Below, one piece after another: positions 47,294 to 57,862 of a stretch of DNA of 64,000 nt (its first letter is position 1; each line of letters begins with the position of its first letter). The notes under the pieces are model-generated. The model did not search any database, was not told the DNA's origin, and saw only the letters and a list, made by a program, of their open reading frames with translations. Source of the DNA: Aphrophora alni (lineage: Eukaryota; Arthropoda; Insecta; Hemiptera; Aphrophoridae). The stretch is from positions 7,470,724-7,534,723 of the forward strand of contig OY740776.1 in the NCBI GenBank assembly GCA_963513935.1, read 5' to 3'. The position numbers and the translations under genes were made by a program.

Positions 47294-48807
47294 AAAATGG
47301 AATTGTATCAAGTACCGTCTGTCATCAGTGTAAACAATATATTAGGATTATCTGTGTAAAAAATCATAATAAACATTGTTTTCCATTTTTTCTATCATTT
47401 TTCATTCGTCCTTTGAAATATATTTTTGTTTTTAAAGTGCTTCTATAATTCTATATTTTATTTAGTTTATATACTAGGAGTGACCATTGATTGTGGACTC
47501 GTAAAATATGCTATTTAAGAAAATAGCAAAATTAAAACTACTGCCAAAGTCACATAGTGCATATTTTCAGAAGTTCTCTTTCATAGCTTCTAAATTCTTT
47601 CAACTCTTCCAACAGAAATAAAAACATCGCATTTTTAAGAACATTTTTAATTAAAAATTTAATTTTGGCTCTTACTCCAGAAATATTGGGTAACATTTTT
47701 ATAGTAATATCTTAAATGGTTATTTGTTGCTGTGTTTTATTTTTCAAGTGCATTCTTAGTTATGATTTACGTTACAGTTGTGCTTTATTTTTACTTAATT
47801 ATTATTTGTAATAATTTGTTTACACTTGTGCTTGTTTTCACTAATACTTGCTACCACATGGGCTCAAGGATACTTAGTCCTTTTCCAGGCTTATATATTT
47901 TCTTGTCAGCAGTGTTATAAAATGTTTATTTTAAATTTTAATAAAGTATAATTTTATATTGTCTGCTGGTGGATTTTTTTAAAATAAATAAATTAGTTTA
48001 AAGTCGTAATGTATTCATTTTTTTCTAGTTGTTTAAAGGTGAAAAACCTATTGTTCATTATCGCTTTATAAAAAACAATAAATAAAAGACTCCTTGCCCT
48101 CAAATACTGCAATAGCGTCAGGGTCAAACGAGAGCAAGAGTTAGTCTAGAGAAAGGGGGGTCTAACCCTAAACTACATAAAAAAATACGTCAATCTCGCT
48201 AGTCCCATCGGGATAGCCAAACCCATAGTCACCATAGTGAACTACCTGATGGTGTAATATGTATTATAAATATAACACTTTGTTCCACAGAGAAAATCAG
48301 TATTTAAAAAATGATACTCTTGTTACATTTAGTTTTATTTTATTCGCCAATTTTTAAACAATAAAATTATGACTCTCATGTTATATAAGGAAGAAAGTAT
48401 GAATCATTTCAAATTTTAATGTTCTATATTGATAATTGTCGACAATTTGAACAATTGTAAACAATTTCTGGAATGTATTATCTCAAAATCAAATAGTTGG
48501 TTCGGTCATTGATTTTACATACTACTAAATATATTGCCCAACTCCATGGTATGATATGAAGCTCAGACATTAAAGTGTCTAATGCTGCCATCTAAGGGTC
48601 CACTTCTGGTAACTTAAAGGACAGCATGCAGGGACAGCCTGCCCCTGCTTTTTCTACACTAGGGTATTCTGAACTTGAACACATAAAACTACGACTGTTT
48701 AATCCATATATCACATTATTACATTCTTAGATATAAATACAATGGTTCAACTTAATAATTTAATTGATTGAATGCAGGATATAAGTAATAATTTGGTTCT
48801 GTTTCAG

Positions 48808-48941
48808 GATGATATCTCTGACAATAATCTGCTTCAAGAGAAGCCTTCAATAAAAGTTCCAGGCTATAGAGTGAATACTGAGCTCTATCACGATGGCTCT
48901 GGATTTTTTTATTGCTCCAACAGAACCAGAGGCTCTCTTGT
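48808..48941 (+). CDS. Exon A of FLYWCH unit 4
   Basis: 134 nt, acceptor TGTTTCAG|G, donor TTGT|GTAAGA, phase 0 in, 2 out. Starts DDISDNNLLQEKPSIKVP, then YRVNTELYHDGSGFFYCSNR and TRGSLV. The family's first Phe is Tyr; LYHDGSG is conserved. Closest in sequence to unit 5 (SNRTRG / CNRTRG). Confidence 0.87.
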
Positions 48942-49006
48942 GTAAGAAATATACAAAATTTTGTACTGATATTCTGCTAGGCTCATTATTTAAATTTCTA
49001 TTGCTG

Positions 49007-49848
49007 TTAACCCTTTAACTGCTAAGTTTTTTGGACTTGTGCAGACCCCTGGTGCTAAGTTTTTTTTTTTAAATTAATTTAGTCACTTTTATATGTTTTT
49101 AAAATAATAATATACAAATTTTAGTCATACAATTTATTTATGTAGTTTAATTTTTAATATTAAAAATATCCTAACCTAACCTGAACGATCTTGCGTTTTT
49201 GATATTGTTTTCCAAGATTTTCACAAACATATTATAATAGTATACTTAAAAACTTTCACATTGTATAACTAAACATAGTAAATAATAAAAAAGACACAAA
49301 TTAATAATAATAACCTTAGTTTTGTATTGTAACCTAACATGGGCTAATTTGCTTTGGATCCGGCAATGTTTCATTTAGGTTCAGTTGTGGGGTTACAATT
49401 TCAATATCGTACCTATCGTCAGATTCACATTCACTATCACTACTTATTTCATCATTTGATTCTTCGTTTCTATAATATTCAAATAAAAGGCGTTCAATAC
49501 CATCATCTCTAACACGACTTGGATCCATTTTTACTTTTACGCTAACACAAACAACAAATAAAACAACTATGAAAGTAGGCCACGTATCATATTACTTAAA
49601 AGTCATATGTTTTTAGCCTTCTAAATTTCTTGTATATTCGTGGACATAGAAGTAAAAATATAGAGGTGAATTTATTTGAACAGTGTGTCAATAGGTAGCA
49701 GCACTAAACAGACTACTTATATTATAAACTGTACAAAAATGGAGATAGCACATGAGAATACAAAGTAGACCGTTTATAAACGGGCGTAGCGCTCAACACT
49801 GTCACTGCTGTGCCCGTTTATATACGGGCCTAGCAGTTAAAAGGTTAA
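49007..49848 (-). mobile_element. piggyBac-type element, internally deleted
   Basis: TTAA at 49007-49010 and 49845-49848, with inverted ends CCCTTTAACTGCTAAG and CCTTTTAACTGCTAGG. On the minus strand a frame with the acidic N-terminus expected of a piggyBac transposase is present (next entry), but the DDD catalytic domain is absent from the 0.84-kb element. Confidence 0.85.
49334..49528 (-). pseudogene. piggyBac transposase N-terminal remnant
   Basis: 64 codons, MDPSRVRDDGIERLLFEYYR then an acidic Ser/Asp/Glu-rich run (ISSDSECESDD). Acidic N-termini are usual for piggyBac transposases; the identification rests mainly on position within the TTAA element. The stop comes before any catalytic motif. 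Confidence 0.55.
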
Positions 49849-50010
49849 ACGGATATATTAGCAAAAAAACTTTACATTGATTTTTTGAATGATCATATAA
49901 ATTTCTCTAAACTACGTATTTATGAATCATGTTGATAGTATCCAAGTCACTTATTTTATATAATAATTAAATTACCTTTGGTTTCCGCCAGGTGATTTCT
50001 TTTTATATAC

Positions 50011-50048
50011 ACTTACACGTTTCGAAGCGTACGCTCCATCTTCAGAGT
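50011..50048 (-). ncRNA. Hammerhead-ribozyme-like motif (left arm)
   Basis: Minus strand: ACU (50048-50046), CUGAAGA (50045-50039), hairpin GGAGC-GUAC-GCUUC, GAAA (50023-50020), CGUGUA, then AGU (50013-50011), which pairs with the opening ACU. The core matches CUGANGA...GAAA...NUH fully. Predicted cleavage 3' of the A in GUA. Folding and activity untested. Confidence 0.62.
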
Positions 50049-50265
50049 TCTATTTTCTTTTTCACTCGGTTGAGGTCGTTATACATTAAAATAACACATA
50101 AAAAAAAAAGAGTTGTCCTAGGACATTGATGTGATACGCATCGCAAGTGTCGCGTTATCATAAGCGATGTATAAATTTATAAACATATATATATGTAGTG
50201 TCCGTGTGTTTTTTATGTGTTATTTTAATGTATAACGACCTCAACCGAGTGAAAAAGAAAATAGA

Positions 50266-50303
50266 ACTCTGAAGATGGAGCGTACGCTTCGAAACGCTTA
50301 AGT
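50266..50303 (+). ncRNA. Hammerhead-ribozyme-like motif (right arm)
   Basis: Same layout on the plus strand: ACU, CUGAAGA at 50269-50275, GGAGC/GCUUC hairpin, GAAA at 50291-50294, CGCUUA, AGU at 50301-50303. The cleavage triplet is UUA rather than GUA, which removes the C-G closing pair of stem III, so this copy may be weaker. Confidence 0.55.
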
Positions 50304-50824
50304 GAATATAAAAAGAAGTCACCTGGCGGAAACCAAAGGTAATTTAATTATTATACGTATTAATGCAAAAGTAAAAACACCATTCAATCACAATTCATGA
50401 GTTATAATTTGAGTTATACAGTTACTGATTCCCATTTTCTCTTACAGATCATCCGTAGCCTCCTAAGCATCCTTAATCAATCCTGATCCTGTATTAACAT
50501 TGCCTTCGTTCCAAATTCTCAGGTTTTTTTTTATCTTTGTTAAAAAAATTCTTACCCACCAGGTGGGGATTATAATAGGGTGGGCCAGCTCCCAACCATT
50601 CATAAAAATTTCCCTAATGCTTAAAAGCCAAGAATTCTAAAGCTATATTTATCTAAAAGCATTTTATTATATTTATCTCACTATGTTAAGAACCCGCTAA
50701 CCTTAAGCTTAGAAAAATCATCCTTTATTTCTCTTCCTCTCCCAACAATCTTACTTAAATTGATATAATTAATTTTAAAATGAAATAATATCAAAAACAT
50801 TGATCTGTGGTTCCAACACTCAAC

Positions 50825-51185
50825 ACAGATCCATCTGTGACCGTCTCCACTTCTTTTGACCAGCTGAAAGCTCCGGCTGGCTGGAGACCGCGTACACTTT
50901 AGCCGAATCTTGTCAGGATGGGCCAAGGAGTTGGGTTAGGACGCTAATGAATGCACGCAACACAAGTTAAATGTTATCTTTTATTTTAGTGCCGAATTAG
51001 AATATTACAGAAATAATTATAATTTATAAAAAAAGACATAACGGCTAGATAAAGCCTTAATAGTGGCCGAAAAGCATACCGATTAATTATATAGCACGTG
51101 GCCGAAAATGGACTGACCTCGTCCCGTAGCGGTCTGCCGTTCAACTTGCTTCTCGCGGCTCTCGGAACAGACTCCTTGGCAGGGC
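50825..51185 (-). repeat. LTR-like interspersed repeat, copy 2 (inverse of 28945-29375)
   Basis: Reverse complement of the 29-kb copy over CTCCGGCTGGCTGGAGACCG, GGACTGACC..GTCCCGTAGC and CGTTCAACTTGCTTCTCGCG. Ends adjoin PLE-like pieces on both sides, suggesting nested insertions. Confidence 0.6.
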
Positions 51186-51972
51186 CACACATCCTCTGCA
51201 ACCAAATTACAACAATTTAGTATTGTTTTTATACTGTCTACTGATTGAGAAAATGAACAGTGTTTATGAAATATTTCAAAACTGTAGTGTGTACATAAGG
51301 ACTACTTTTCGTATTAAGCCTGTGTCTTGTATCCATACAAATAAAAATATGTGCTCTATTAAACTTTAATCTAAATATTTAATCTCAATAATTGATCGAT
51401 ATTCAAACATATACAATTCTTTGTAGTTGTATCACAAGATTGAGAATGGTACTTTAACTCCTAACTGATGTTAAATGTAGTCTTACCTCTTGTTTCTTGT
51501 GCGTTTGTTTCTCTGACATCAAATAACATCAACGACATGATGTCTCTTGTATGCATGGACAGCTAACTTCCTAAGGGTGGTGTTTTTCAGGATTTTCTGA
51601 AAGAAGTAATCTGGTTGAAGTATCATTCTTTACTGGCAGCATTTTGTCCTAAACACTGAAAAAGAATATATTTTATAATTTCTTGTTTTTGGCCAACTAG
51701 ACAGTTGGGTGACTCAGCAAGTCTAAATCAGATTAAATATGATTGCACGACTCGTATATGTCTTATTCTTACTGTGGATGCAAATGTAGAGATTGAGCGA
51801 GGTATACTCTTGTAAATAATTGTCATTTAGAGTCTTCATGATCGAGTTAGATGTTAACAGTTTATTCCATTTTTCACAAAATAACGGGCCGTGAATAACT
51901 TAATATTGAGAATATACTGCATTAATTTTTAAATTGTTTCTTGAAACGTTTGTGTTGATTTTAGTTTCATAG

Positions 51973-52095
51973 ATACTTACAATGCAGTGTGAGGACTTGT
52001 CGGGTAAGAGTGTCAATATGTATGGAAGAGAATTCACCTATTAAACTATCTGCAACTAGTCCCATGCATAACCATTAACCTGATTTTGTTTGTAG
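51973..52095 (+). pseudogene. Partial tandem duplicate of FLYWCH unit 4 exon B
   Basis: Preceded by its own acceptor (TTTCATAG|A) and near-identical to the first 110-120 nt of the true exon starting at 52096. In the shared frame it reads YLQCSVRTCRVRVSICMEEN and reaches HNH, then TAA at 52076-52078. It has no donor and joins directly to the TTTGTAG acceptor of the intact copy. Use of its acceptor would truncate the protein within unit 4. Confidence 0.85.
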
Positions 52096-52308
52096 ATACT
52101 TACAATGCAGTGAGAGGACTTGTCGGGTAAGAGCGTCAGTACATATAGAAGATAATTCACCTATTAAACTATCTGCAACTAGTCCCATGCATAACCATGA
52201 ACCTGATTTTGTACGATTACGACTAAAAGCATTCATGGAAAAGGCAAGGCAAAGAGTTCTAAATGAAGACCTTTCTGTTAATACAATTTACAAGGAAGAA
52301 GCAAAAAA
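52096..52308 (+). CDS. Exon B of FLYWCH unit 4
   Basis: 213 nt, acceptor TTTGTTTGTAG|A, donor AAAA|GTAAAA, phase 2/2. Reads YLQCSERTCRVRASVHIEDN, then HNHEPDFVRLR and a tail ending VNTIYKEEAKK. Ligands C-x4-C and H-x-H intact. Its acceptor tract is derived from the end of the upstream duplicate (GATTTTGT.TTGTAG). Same length as units 1 and 5. Confidence 0.86.
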
Positions 52309-52426
52309 GTAAAATTTTAGTTGTTTTTCATTTAATATTTCATATGACTAGTTTTTAGTTAATTAAATTAAATAATTACTGTTTACTTGCGTTGACATAG
52401 AACATCAATCTAAACTTTGGACTATG

Positions 52427-53266
52427 TTAGTGGACTCGTAAGCCTCTACCACATAACTTCCACCAAATTCGCGCTTGTTCACAAAAATGAATATCTAACC
52501 ACTCTAAATCCTTGCCCTTATAATATTTATCGTATAACCTGGTTACCGCCTCTAAAAACTCCATTGGGTTAATTTCTGATCCCGTGAATCCCAACGACCT
52601 AATTTCCATTCGTTCAGCTACCGTCTTACTAGATCCTATATCCGATTCTAGCCGATCTTCTAATTCCTTAAATTTACCCTCATAATTCTTTATTAAATTA
52701 ATTCGTTGTTGTTCAATTTCTTCCAGCGGTTTAATTTTATTTTCCATGATATTTAGTTTACCTTCTACTTGATTAATTAATTGTACCTGTTGTTCCTTAA
52801 CTACCTTAATTTCTACATTCTGCTTATTAATTAATTCATCGGTTTGTTGCTTTTGTTCCCCTATTAATTCCTTAGTTTTTTCTATTACCGACTTTTCAAC
52901 TCCCTCTATTTTATTATTTAATACCGCTATAAACTGTCGATTTTCTTCCCGCATATTTTCCATTTGCCGATCCAATTTTTCTCCCATATTTTTTTCCAAA
53001 TTTTTACTTTGTTCCATAAGGGCCTTTAACATTTCCATTACATTAAAATTTTCGGACGTTACCGACGCCGCTGTCCCCGCCACATTAACTTCATTTATTG
53101 TTTTATCCACCCCTGTTAATCCTTTCCCCGAAATAACATCAAAACTTTCCCCCAATTGATTATTAACTTCGAACACTTCAGGTGTGTTCTGACCCGACCC
53201 TTGATTTGTTTGCAACATACTTGTACCCTTAAAACAGAGGCGTTTGCTTCTTCTTAAATTTAACAT
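52427..53266 (-). pseudogene. gag-like ORF of a truncated LTR retrotransposon
   Basis: 279 codons on the minus strand beginning MLNLRRSKRL, with a long Lys/Glu/Gln-rich coiled coil (about residues 85-215) and then FTGSEINPMEFLEAV ... CEQARIWWKL near the C-terminus. The F-x-G-x3-NPxxFL ... A-x-WW pattern is typical of the matrix/capsid start of Ty3/gypsy-type Gag. The frame runs into the truncation point near 52.4 kb, so pol is missing. Start chosen as the first ATG after the primer-binding site. Confidence 0.68.
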
Positions 53267-53342
53267 ACACTTCCTGTAATTAACCTTATTATACTTATGC
53301 TAACAATTATGCTAACAATAATTCACTCACTGCTTGTTCATG

Positions 53343-53360
53343 CCTGACACTTGGGCGCCA
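53343..53360 (-). promoter_or_regulatory. Primer-binding site of the LTR element
   Basis: Minus strand reads TGGCGCCCAAGTGTCAGG, opening with TGGCGCC as in many retroelement tRNA primer-binding sites, immediately after the LTR end and before gag. Confidence 0.6.
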
Positions 53361-53363
53361 TTA

Positions 53364-54230
53364 TCTAACGATAAATTTTATATTATAATTTCAGAAATTT
53401 TATATAAATCAAAATTATGAATTAATTAGTCATACCTTGGATTGTCAATACATAAGGAAAGTTATTAATAATGAAGTCCAAATATACTCTTTAACATTAA
53501 TTCTGAAATATTTAATTTAATTTGAACTTAATTTCCAATTACTTTTAATTTTTATTTTACACTATTTGCTCAGGGGGAGCTCTTTAATGAACAATTAATA
53601 CAGTGAGTGAAATTTTAATAATACAGAGAATTGCAATTTTAACAATTTAGTTTTCAATTAAAGTCTATAATTAGTACAATACCAAATCCACTTTTGTTGT
53701 ATTCCTTTGTAAGTAATCCAGTGCTGCTAGTTGAGTGAAGAACTTTCACTTTATTACTGGTTAATGATGTTCACCAAACACTACACTGTACTATGTGATT
53801 TATCAATAAAATGATTCACTTCAAATTACCATGAAGATGCACTCAACACTTCGTAGATGTACCTCTTTAGTACTGCAACGAAGATTACTAAAGTGTTAAA
53901 TACTTTTACTTTGTAAAAACAAACACGGTTAAAACATACGTGTTAAAAAAAACAATTATTACTTTACTATTACTAAACTGGAATTATAACTTATAGGAAA
54001 TACTAATTTCTACATTAGGAATACTGTTGACTTTACTTCGCCGACCCCTATGGTGTGAGTTTCTCCCCAAGACTCTCTATAATTTTTACTTTGTCGATGC
54101 TAAAAAATACTTATTCCCTCTCTCTTAATTTACTTTAACCAATGAACGTAAGCATCTACTTTTTGTCAGCCAATCAAGTTTTAATGTTTTAAAATTGTGA
54201 CAGTTTAGAAAACTACTGTCCCGTTACATT
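53364..54230 (-). mobile_element. 5' LTR of the same element (about 0.87 kb)
   Basis: Minus strand starts TGTAACGGGACAG at 54230 and ends GTTAGA at 53364, a near match to the expected inverted GTTACA, three bases before the primer-binding site. The second LTR is absent, so the element is truncated. Confidence 0.6.
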
Positions 54231-54914
54231 TTATGAGTTTTGTGTGTGATTCTCCTTAAGTTTCTAATATTATAGTTATTTATGACTTAATTGCCTACAA
54301 TGATTCTGGGTCTAATTTAAGTGTTTTTCTCTTTTTTTTCTTTAAAGTTGTGAATGGTGTTCTGACTGATTTATAACATATCCCCCTAATGCTTCACCTT
54401 TGTCGGCTATCATACAAAGTTTAACATGTGTCCAACAAATGTATCTATTTCTATATTCTTTTTAAAATATTAGACCATTACTGGAAAGCTTATTGATTTC
54501 GTTATAATATATATATCTTTTTTTTGCATTTAATTCTTAATTGTAAGTTATATTAAAGTAATTGGACGAGCAGCACGTCACCCTTCCCACTTTCTAGGTA
54601 GGCGAGGAAACAGGTCTGAGCATCTGGAGGGGGGAGGACCAAACACTATGTATGCTTGACTCTTTACAAGTCGTCTCACTGTTATATTTATTATATCCTT
54701 TTGATGATGGTAATTATATTACCAAAATCTACATAAAGGTTTATTAAACTTTCTAACGTTAATTGTGTTGGTGTTTTATTTGTGATTTGGGGATTAGTTC
54801 TTTCTTATTTTTATTAACCACAAGGCACATTGGATGTTGTAAATATAATAATACTTTAAGGATATATATACTTACGAGAGTTATAATTACATTTATTTAT
54901 AACAGCCTCATAGC

Positions 54915-54918
<4 letters not shown>

Positions 54919-54958
<40 letters not shown>
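54919..54958. repeat. Poly-T tract
   Basis: About 40 consecutive T; might mark the poly(A) end of a minus-strand insertion. Followed by a repeat (54960-55200) shared with 27180-27480, 57370-57720 and 61300-61480. Confidence 0.85.
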
Positions 54959-54962
<4 letters not shown>

Positions 54963-56488
54963 GACAACTCATCAACTAGCATTTTACGGGAGATGATGAT
55001 CAATACGTTTTATTTAGGTTCTTAGAGGCTGAAAACTTAGGCAAACTTTTGTCATGTAGCCCTGTTTTAGAAAATCATTATTTCTGATTTTTCTTGTAGC
55101 AGCTATTCCCAAATTTTAAGTTATAAAATAAATATGACCAAAATATGCCTACATACTAAATTTAAATTAATTACAATTGGTCCACTTGTTTAGACTGTAG
55201 AGCACTCAACCTATGACAGATCAACAGCCGATAGGAAGCCATCATTCACAAAACCCACTTTTTTGAATCAGGGATCTCAAAATGTATTTATTAGAAAAAA
55301 ATATATGGTTAATTCTTTTACCCATCGCTTAACTTTCAAAATACTACTTACAAAATTATTATTTTAGAATTATTCAATTACAAAAAATATTACTCTTAAT
55401 TTTGGTGTTCAAAAGTTTAATAGTCCGTAACTTCTACCTTGGTTAATGGTAAAACAAAATTTTATTTGGGTGCACAAAATTAATAGGGCTTAAAACTATA
55501 AAAACTAAATCTAAACCGTTTGGATATTTGATATCTTAAAACTATTGAAAAGTGTGTGATGGGTGTGTGGATTAGTGATTTGTGAATCAGATACAAAATT
55601 GATGATTGGTTAATGAAAAAAAAAAAAGATATTTATATTGCTTATGTTTATAAAAGTTCTATCGTTCACAGTTTTTTGAATTTGTTATTGTGGCCTTTAA
55701 TAAATTTTGAGAAAGTTGCAATTTTTGATGATCATTTGGCCGGATATAATCTGGATGAATTGTTTCTGAAAGGTGACTTTACAATGTTGAATCAATTCCT
55801 GGAGGGATAAATAAAATTATATATTCCACTCAGAAATGGTTTAAATTAGCATATTATACTTAGCTGTTTTTAATCACTAGACTTTTATTTAACACTGAAT
55901 CTATTTCCTGGATCTAAATATGATTCTGCCTGTTTGTATGCTTTGAATAGAACATGTCAAAACCTTTTCTTCTTCTTCTTCTTCAACATAGAAACCTTCA
56001 TTTCCTCCCAAGTGATAGTTCTTGTTTCTCTCGTTTTTTTAAAAACTTGTCATATAATGTGAATTCTCACTGTTCATGTTGCACAAATTATATTATATAG
56101 AGATATAAAATATGAATGATATTTATATCTACTGTGGTATAGGTTTTGATGAAAATGGGTTTTATTTTTGGTTGGTGATAATGAATATGTTTAATTCGGT
56201 GATTTTTCATGTTGTGCGTGTATAATCTATAAGTTTGGAATTTAGTTATTGTTACACTACATATGTGTGTGAAAATAAAAATAACTGAACTTTTCCATGA
56301 TATTTGGACAGGAAAATACAAATTTGGTAATATTTAAAAAAATTTAAAAAAACAGGAAAATTCTGTTTAATCAGTTTAATCATTGTGCTTGATGACATGT
56401 AACATTTGTAACATGATTTGTTCTAAGATTCGTAAATACCATTGCGCTAATCAGTATTGTTGATTAAATTATTATTGTCATGTCACAG

Positions 56489-56573
56489 GGATCCTGAAGG
56501 AGCTGCTACTATTTCTGCAGAGTGTGCGAAACAAAGATTATCCAGAGCAAGGAAAAAACATTTAGGTATCTCG
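56489..56573 (+). CDS. Exon C of FLYWCH unit 4
   Basis: 85 nt, acceptor TGTCACAG|G, donor TCG|GTATGT, phase 2 in, 0 out. Reads (K)DPEGAATISAECAKQRLSR then ARKKHLGIS. Nearly the same as unit 3 exon C in length and sequence, consistent with recent cassette duplication. Confidence 0.87.
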
Positions 56574-56689
56574 GTATGTGTTTTATCATTTAATAGAATA
56601 GTTAGACAGATAGAATAGTATTTTTGACAATATTTTCTTATAACTTTCTCATATATAATATGATTAACGTTTAATTGTGCACATAGCCT

Positions 56690-57060
56690 ATTATGTTTAG
56701 ATTGTGTATGGACAGGAGGTACACCCTTACCTTGGAAAGTAGTACTTATTATTACCTATTAGTATACAAATATGAAAACACACAATTAAACACTAAAGTC
56801 CTGAAATATTTCGTAAACACTGTTCATTTTCTCAACCAGTAGAGAGTATAAAAGACATTCAGTTTTGTAATTTGGTTGCAGAGGATGAATCTGTGTTGAA
56901 TGTTGAACCTCAGATGAATGTTTTATTATTATTTTTGTTATTGTTCTATTTATGAATTGATTATTTTTATTTTAAATAAACCTGTTCGGAGAAGATAAAG
57001 AATGACTTTTCTAAGATTAAGGTTAAGGGGGTTCTCTAGATTTTGTGACCCATTGATTGT
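56690..57060 (-). repeat. PLE-like 3' repeat copy
   Basis: GGACAGGAGGTACACCCTTACC, the AAACACTAAAGTCCTGAAATA block and the AAGATTAAGGTTAAGGGGGT block match the 43-kb copy in order, and lie just downstream (minus strand) of the GIY-YIG frame. Confidence 0.6.
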
Positions 57061-57075
57061 TATACAGTTCCCATC

Positions 57076-57303
57076 TTAGTTCTGAGCGGTTAAATTTTGA
57101 GAGAGTGATTTTATAATTTTTGTCGTAAAGTAATAATCAAAAGTGGTAATATTGTAGGTTGCTGCATGTCGTGTAGTTAGTTTCTCTATATCCAAGATTT
57201 GTACATCGTGTCTGTGGCCATTCATCCTGGTGCTTAGGTTGATTATGGTTAGGCCTATATATTGAGCTGGGTAAAACCTACACTGTAGTTGGTAGATAAC
57301 ATT
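57076..57303 (-). pseudogene. GIY-YIG endonuclease fragment of a Penelope-like element
   Basis: Minus frame reads NVIYQLQCRFYPAQYIGLTI, then LSTRMNGHRHDV and TFDYYFTTKIIKSL. The xIYxLxC...QYIGLT...R...NGH pattern is the GIY-YIG core with its catalytic Tyr and Arg. It differs from the YIGQSGR type at 1.8 kb, so at least two PLE families are present. It ends early through a frameshift relative to 43.2 kb. Confidence 0.72.
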
Positions 57304-57862
57304 TTTCGTTGTATATCTATAATAACATATTCATATATACATATTATAGGGGAAGTTATGTAAATTATTAGAGCCGATTTTGATAAAATCATAGTTTTGT
57401 TTTTTCTTATGGTTTTTTGCATATATATCCATTTTAAAGTCCCCTCAGTCCAAAAAAGTAATTTTTGGAATGACGTCTGCTTGATGTCTCTCTGTCAAAC
57501 ATATCTCGGGGATTTTTTTATAACTTGAAATTTATGGGTTATAAATAAACAAACCATAAGGAAAAAACAAAACTATGATTTTATCAAAATTGGCTCTAAT
57601 AGTTTTGATCAAGCCTTTATTAACCAAAAAAAAAAAATAAAATGTATTGGTTGCCATCTCTTCAGAAATGTCTATAAGTTGTTGGTAAAAACAAAAAAAA
57701 TCAACCATGCAAATATATTTTCTCAAAATCAGCTTTACCGATTTCATTAGGAATAATTATTAGCAGAAAACAAAAATGAACCTTGACTGCCGTCATTAAA
57801 ATCTCGATTTTAAACAATACAATTTACACTGAGGATGTGTTTATGCCTCAGGCGAAGCAAGC

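Larger units (their letters stand above)
45091..48807. other. Intron before exon A of unit 4
   Basis: TA microsatellite, decayed non-LTR RT (46042-46936, minus), PLE palindrome (47129-47293) and a short repeat at 48070-48150 shared with about 320-370. No further coding signal. Confidence 0.6.
49959..50355. repeat. Inverted PLE terminal repeats around a 100-bp spacer
   Basis: Arms of about 148 bp (49959-50106, 50209-50355) are nearly perfect reverse complements, including TTTCCGCCAGGTGA and its complement. Each arm carries a hammerhead-like core on opposite strands (separate entries). Confidence 0.85.
48942..52095. other. Intron between exons A and B of unit 4
   Basis: Contains a piggyBac-type element (49007-49848), the PLE inverted repeat (49959-50355), an LTR-like repeat in inverse orientation (50825-51185), PLE-like pieces (50680-50760, 51220-51340) and, just before the true exon, a partial exon duplicate (51973-52095). 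Confidence 0.65.
52309..56488. other. Intron between exons B and C of unit 4
   Basis: Contains a minus-strand LTR element fragment (52427-54230), a poly-T run (54919-54958) and unidentified AT-rich DNA. A 65-codon frame at 55613-55810 has no recognisable motif. Confidence 0.6.

Noticed and set aside
54763..54960. Frame ending in poly-Phe
   Set aside because: Runs into a 40-nt poly-T tract; no domain.
55613..55810. 65-codon plus-strand frame
   Set aside because: No homology recognised and no exon signals; an AT-rich chance frame is more likely.
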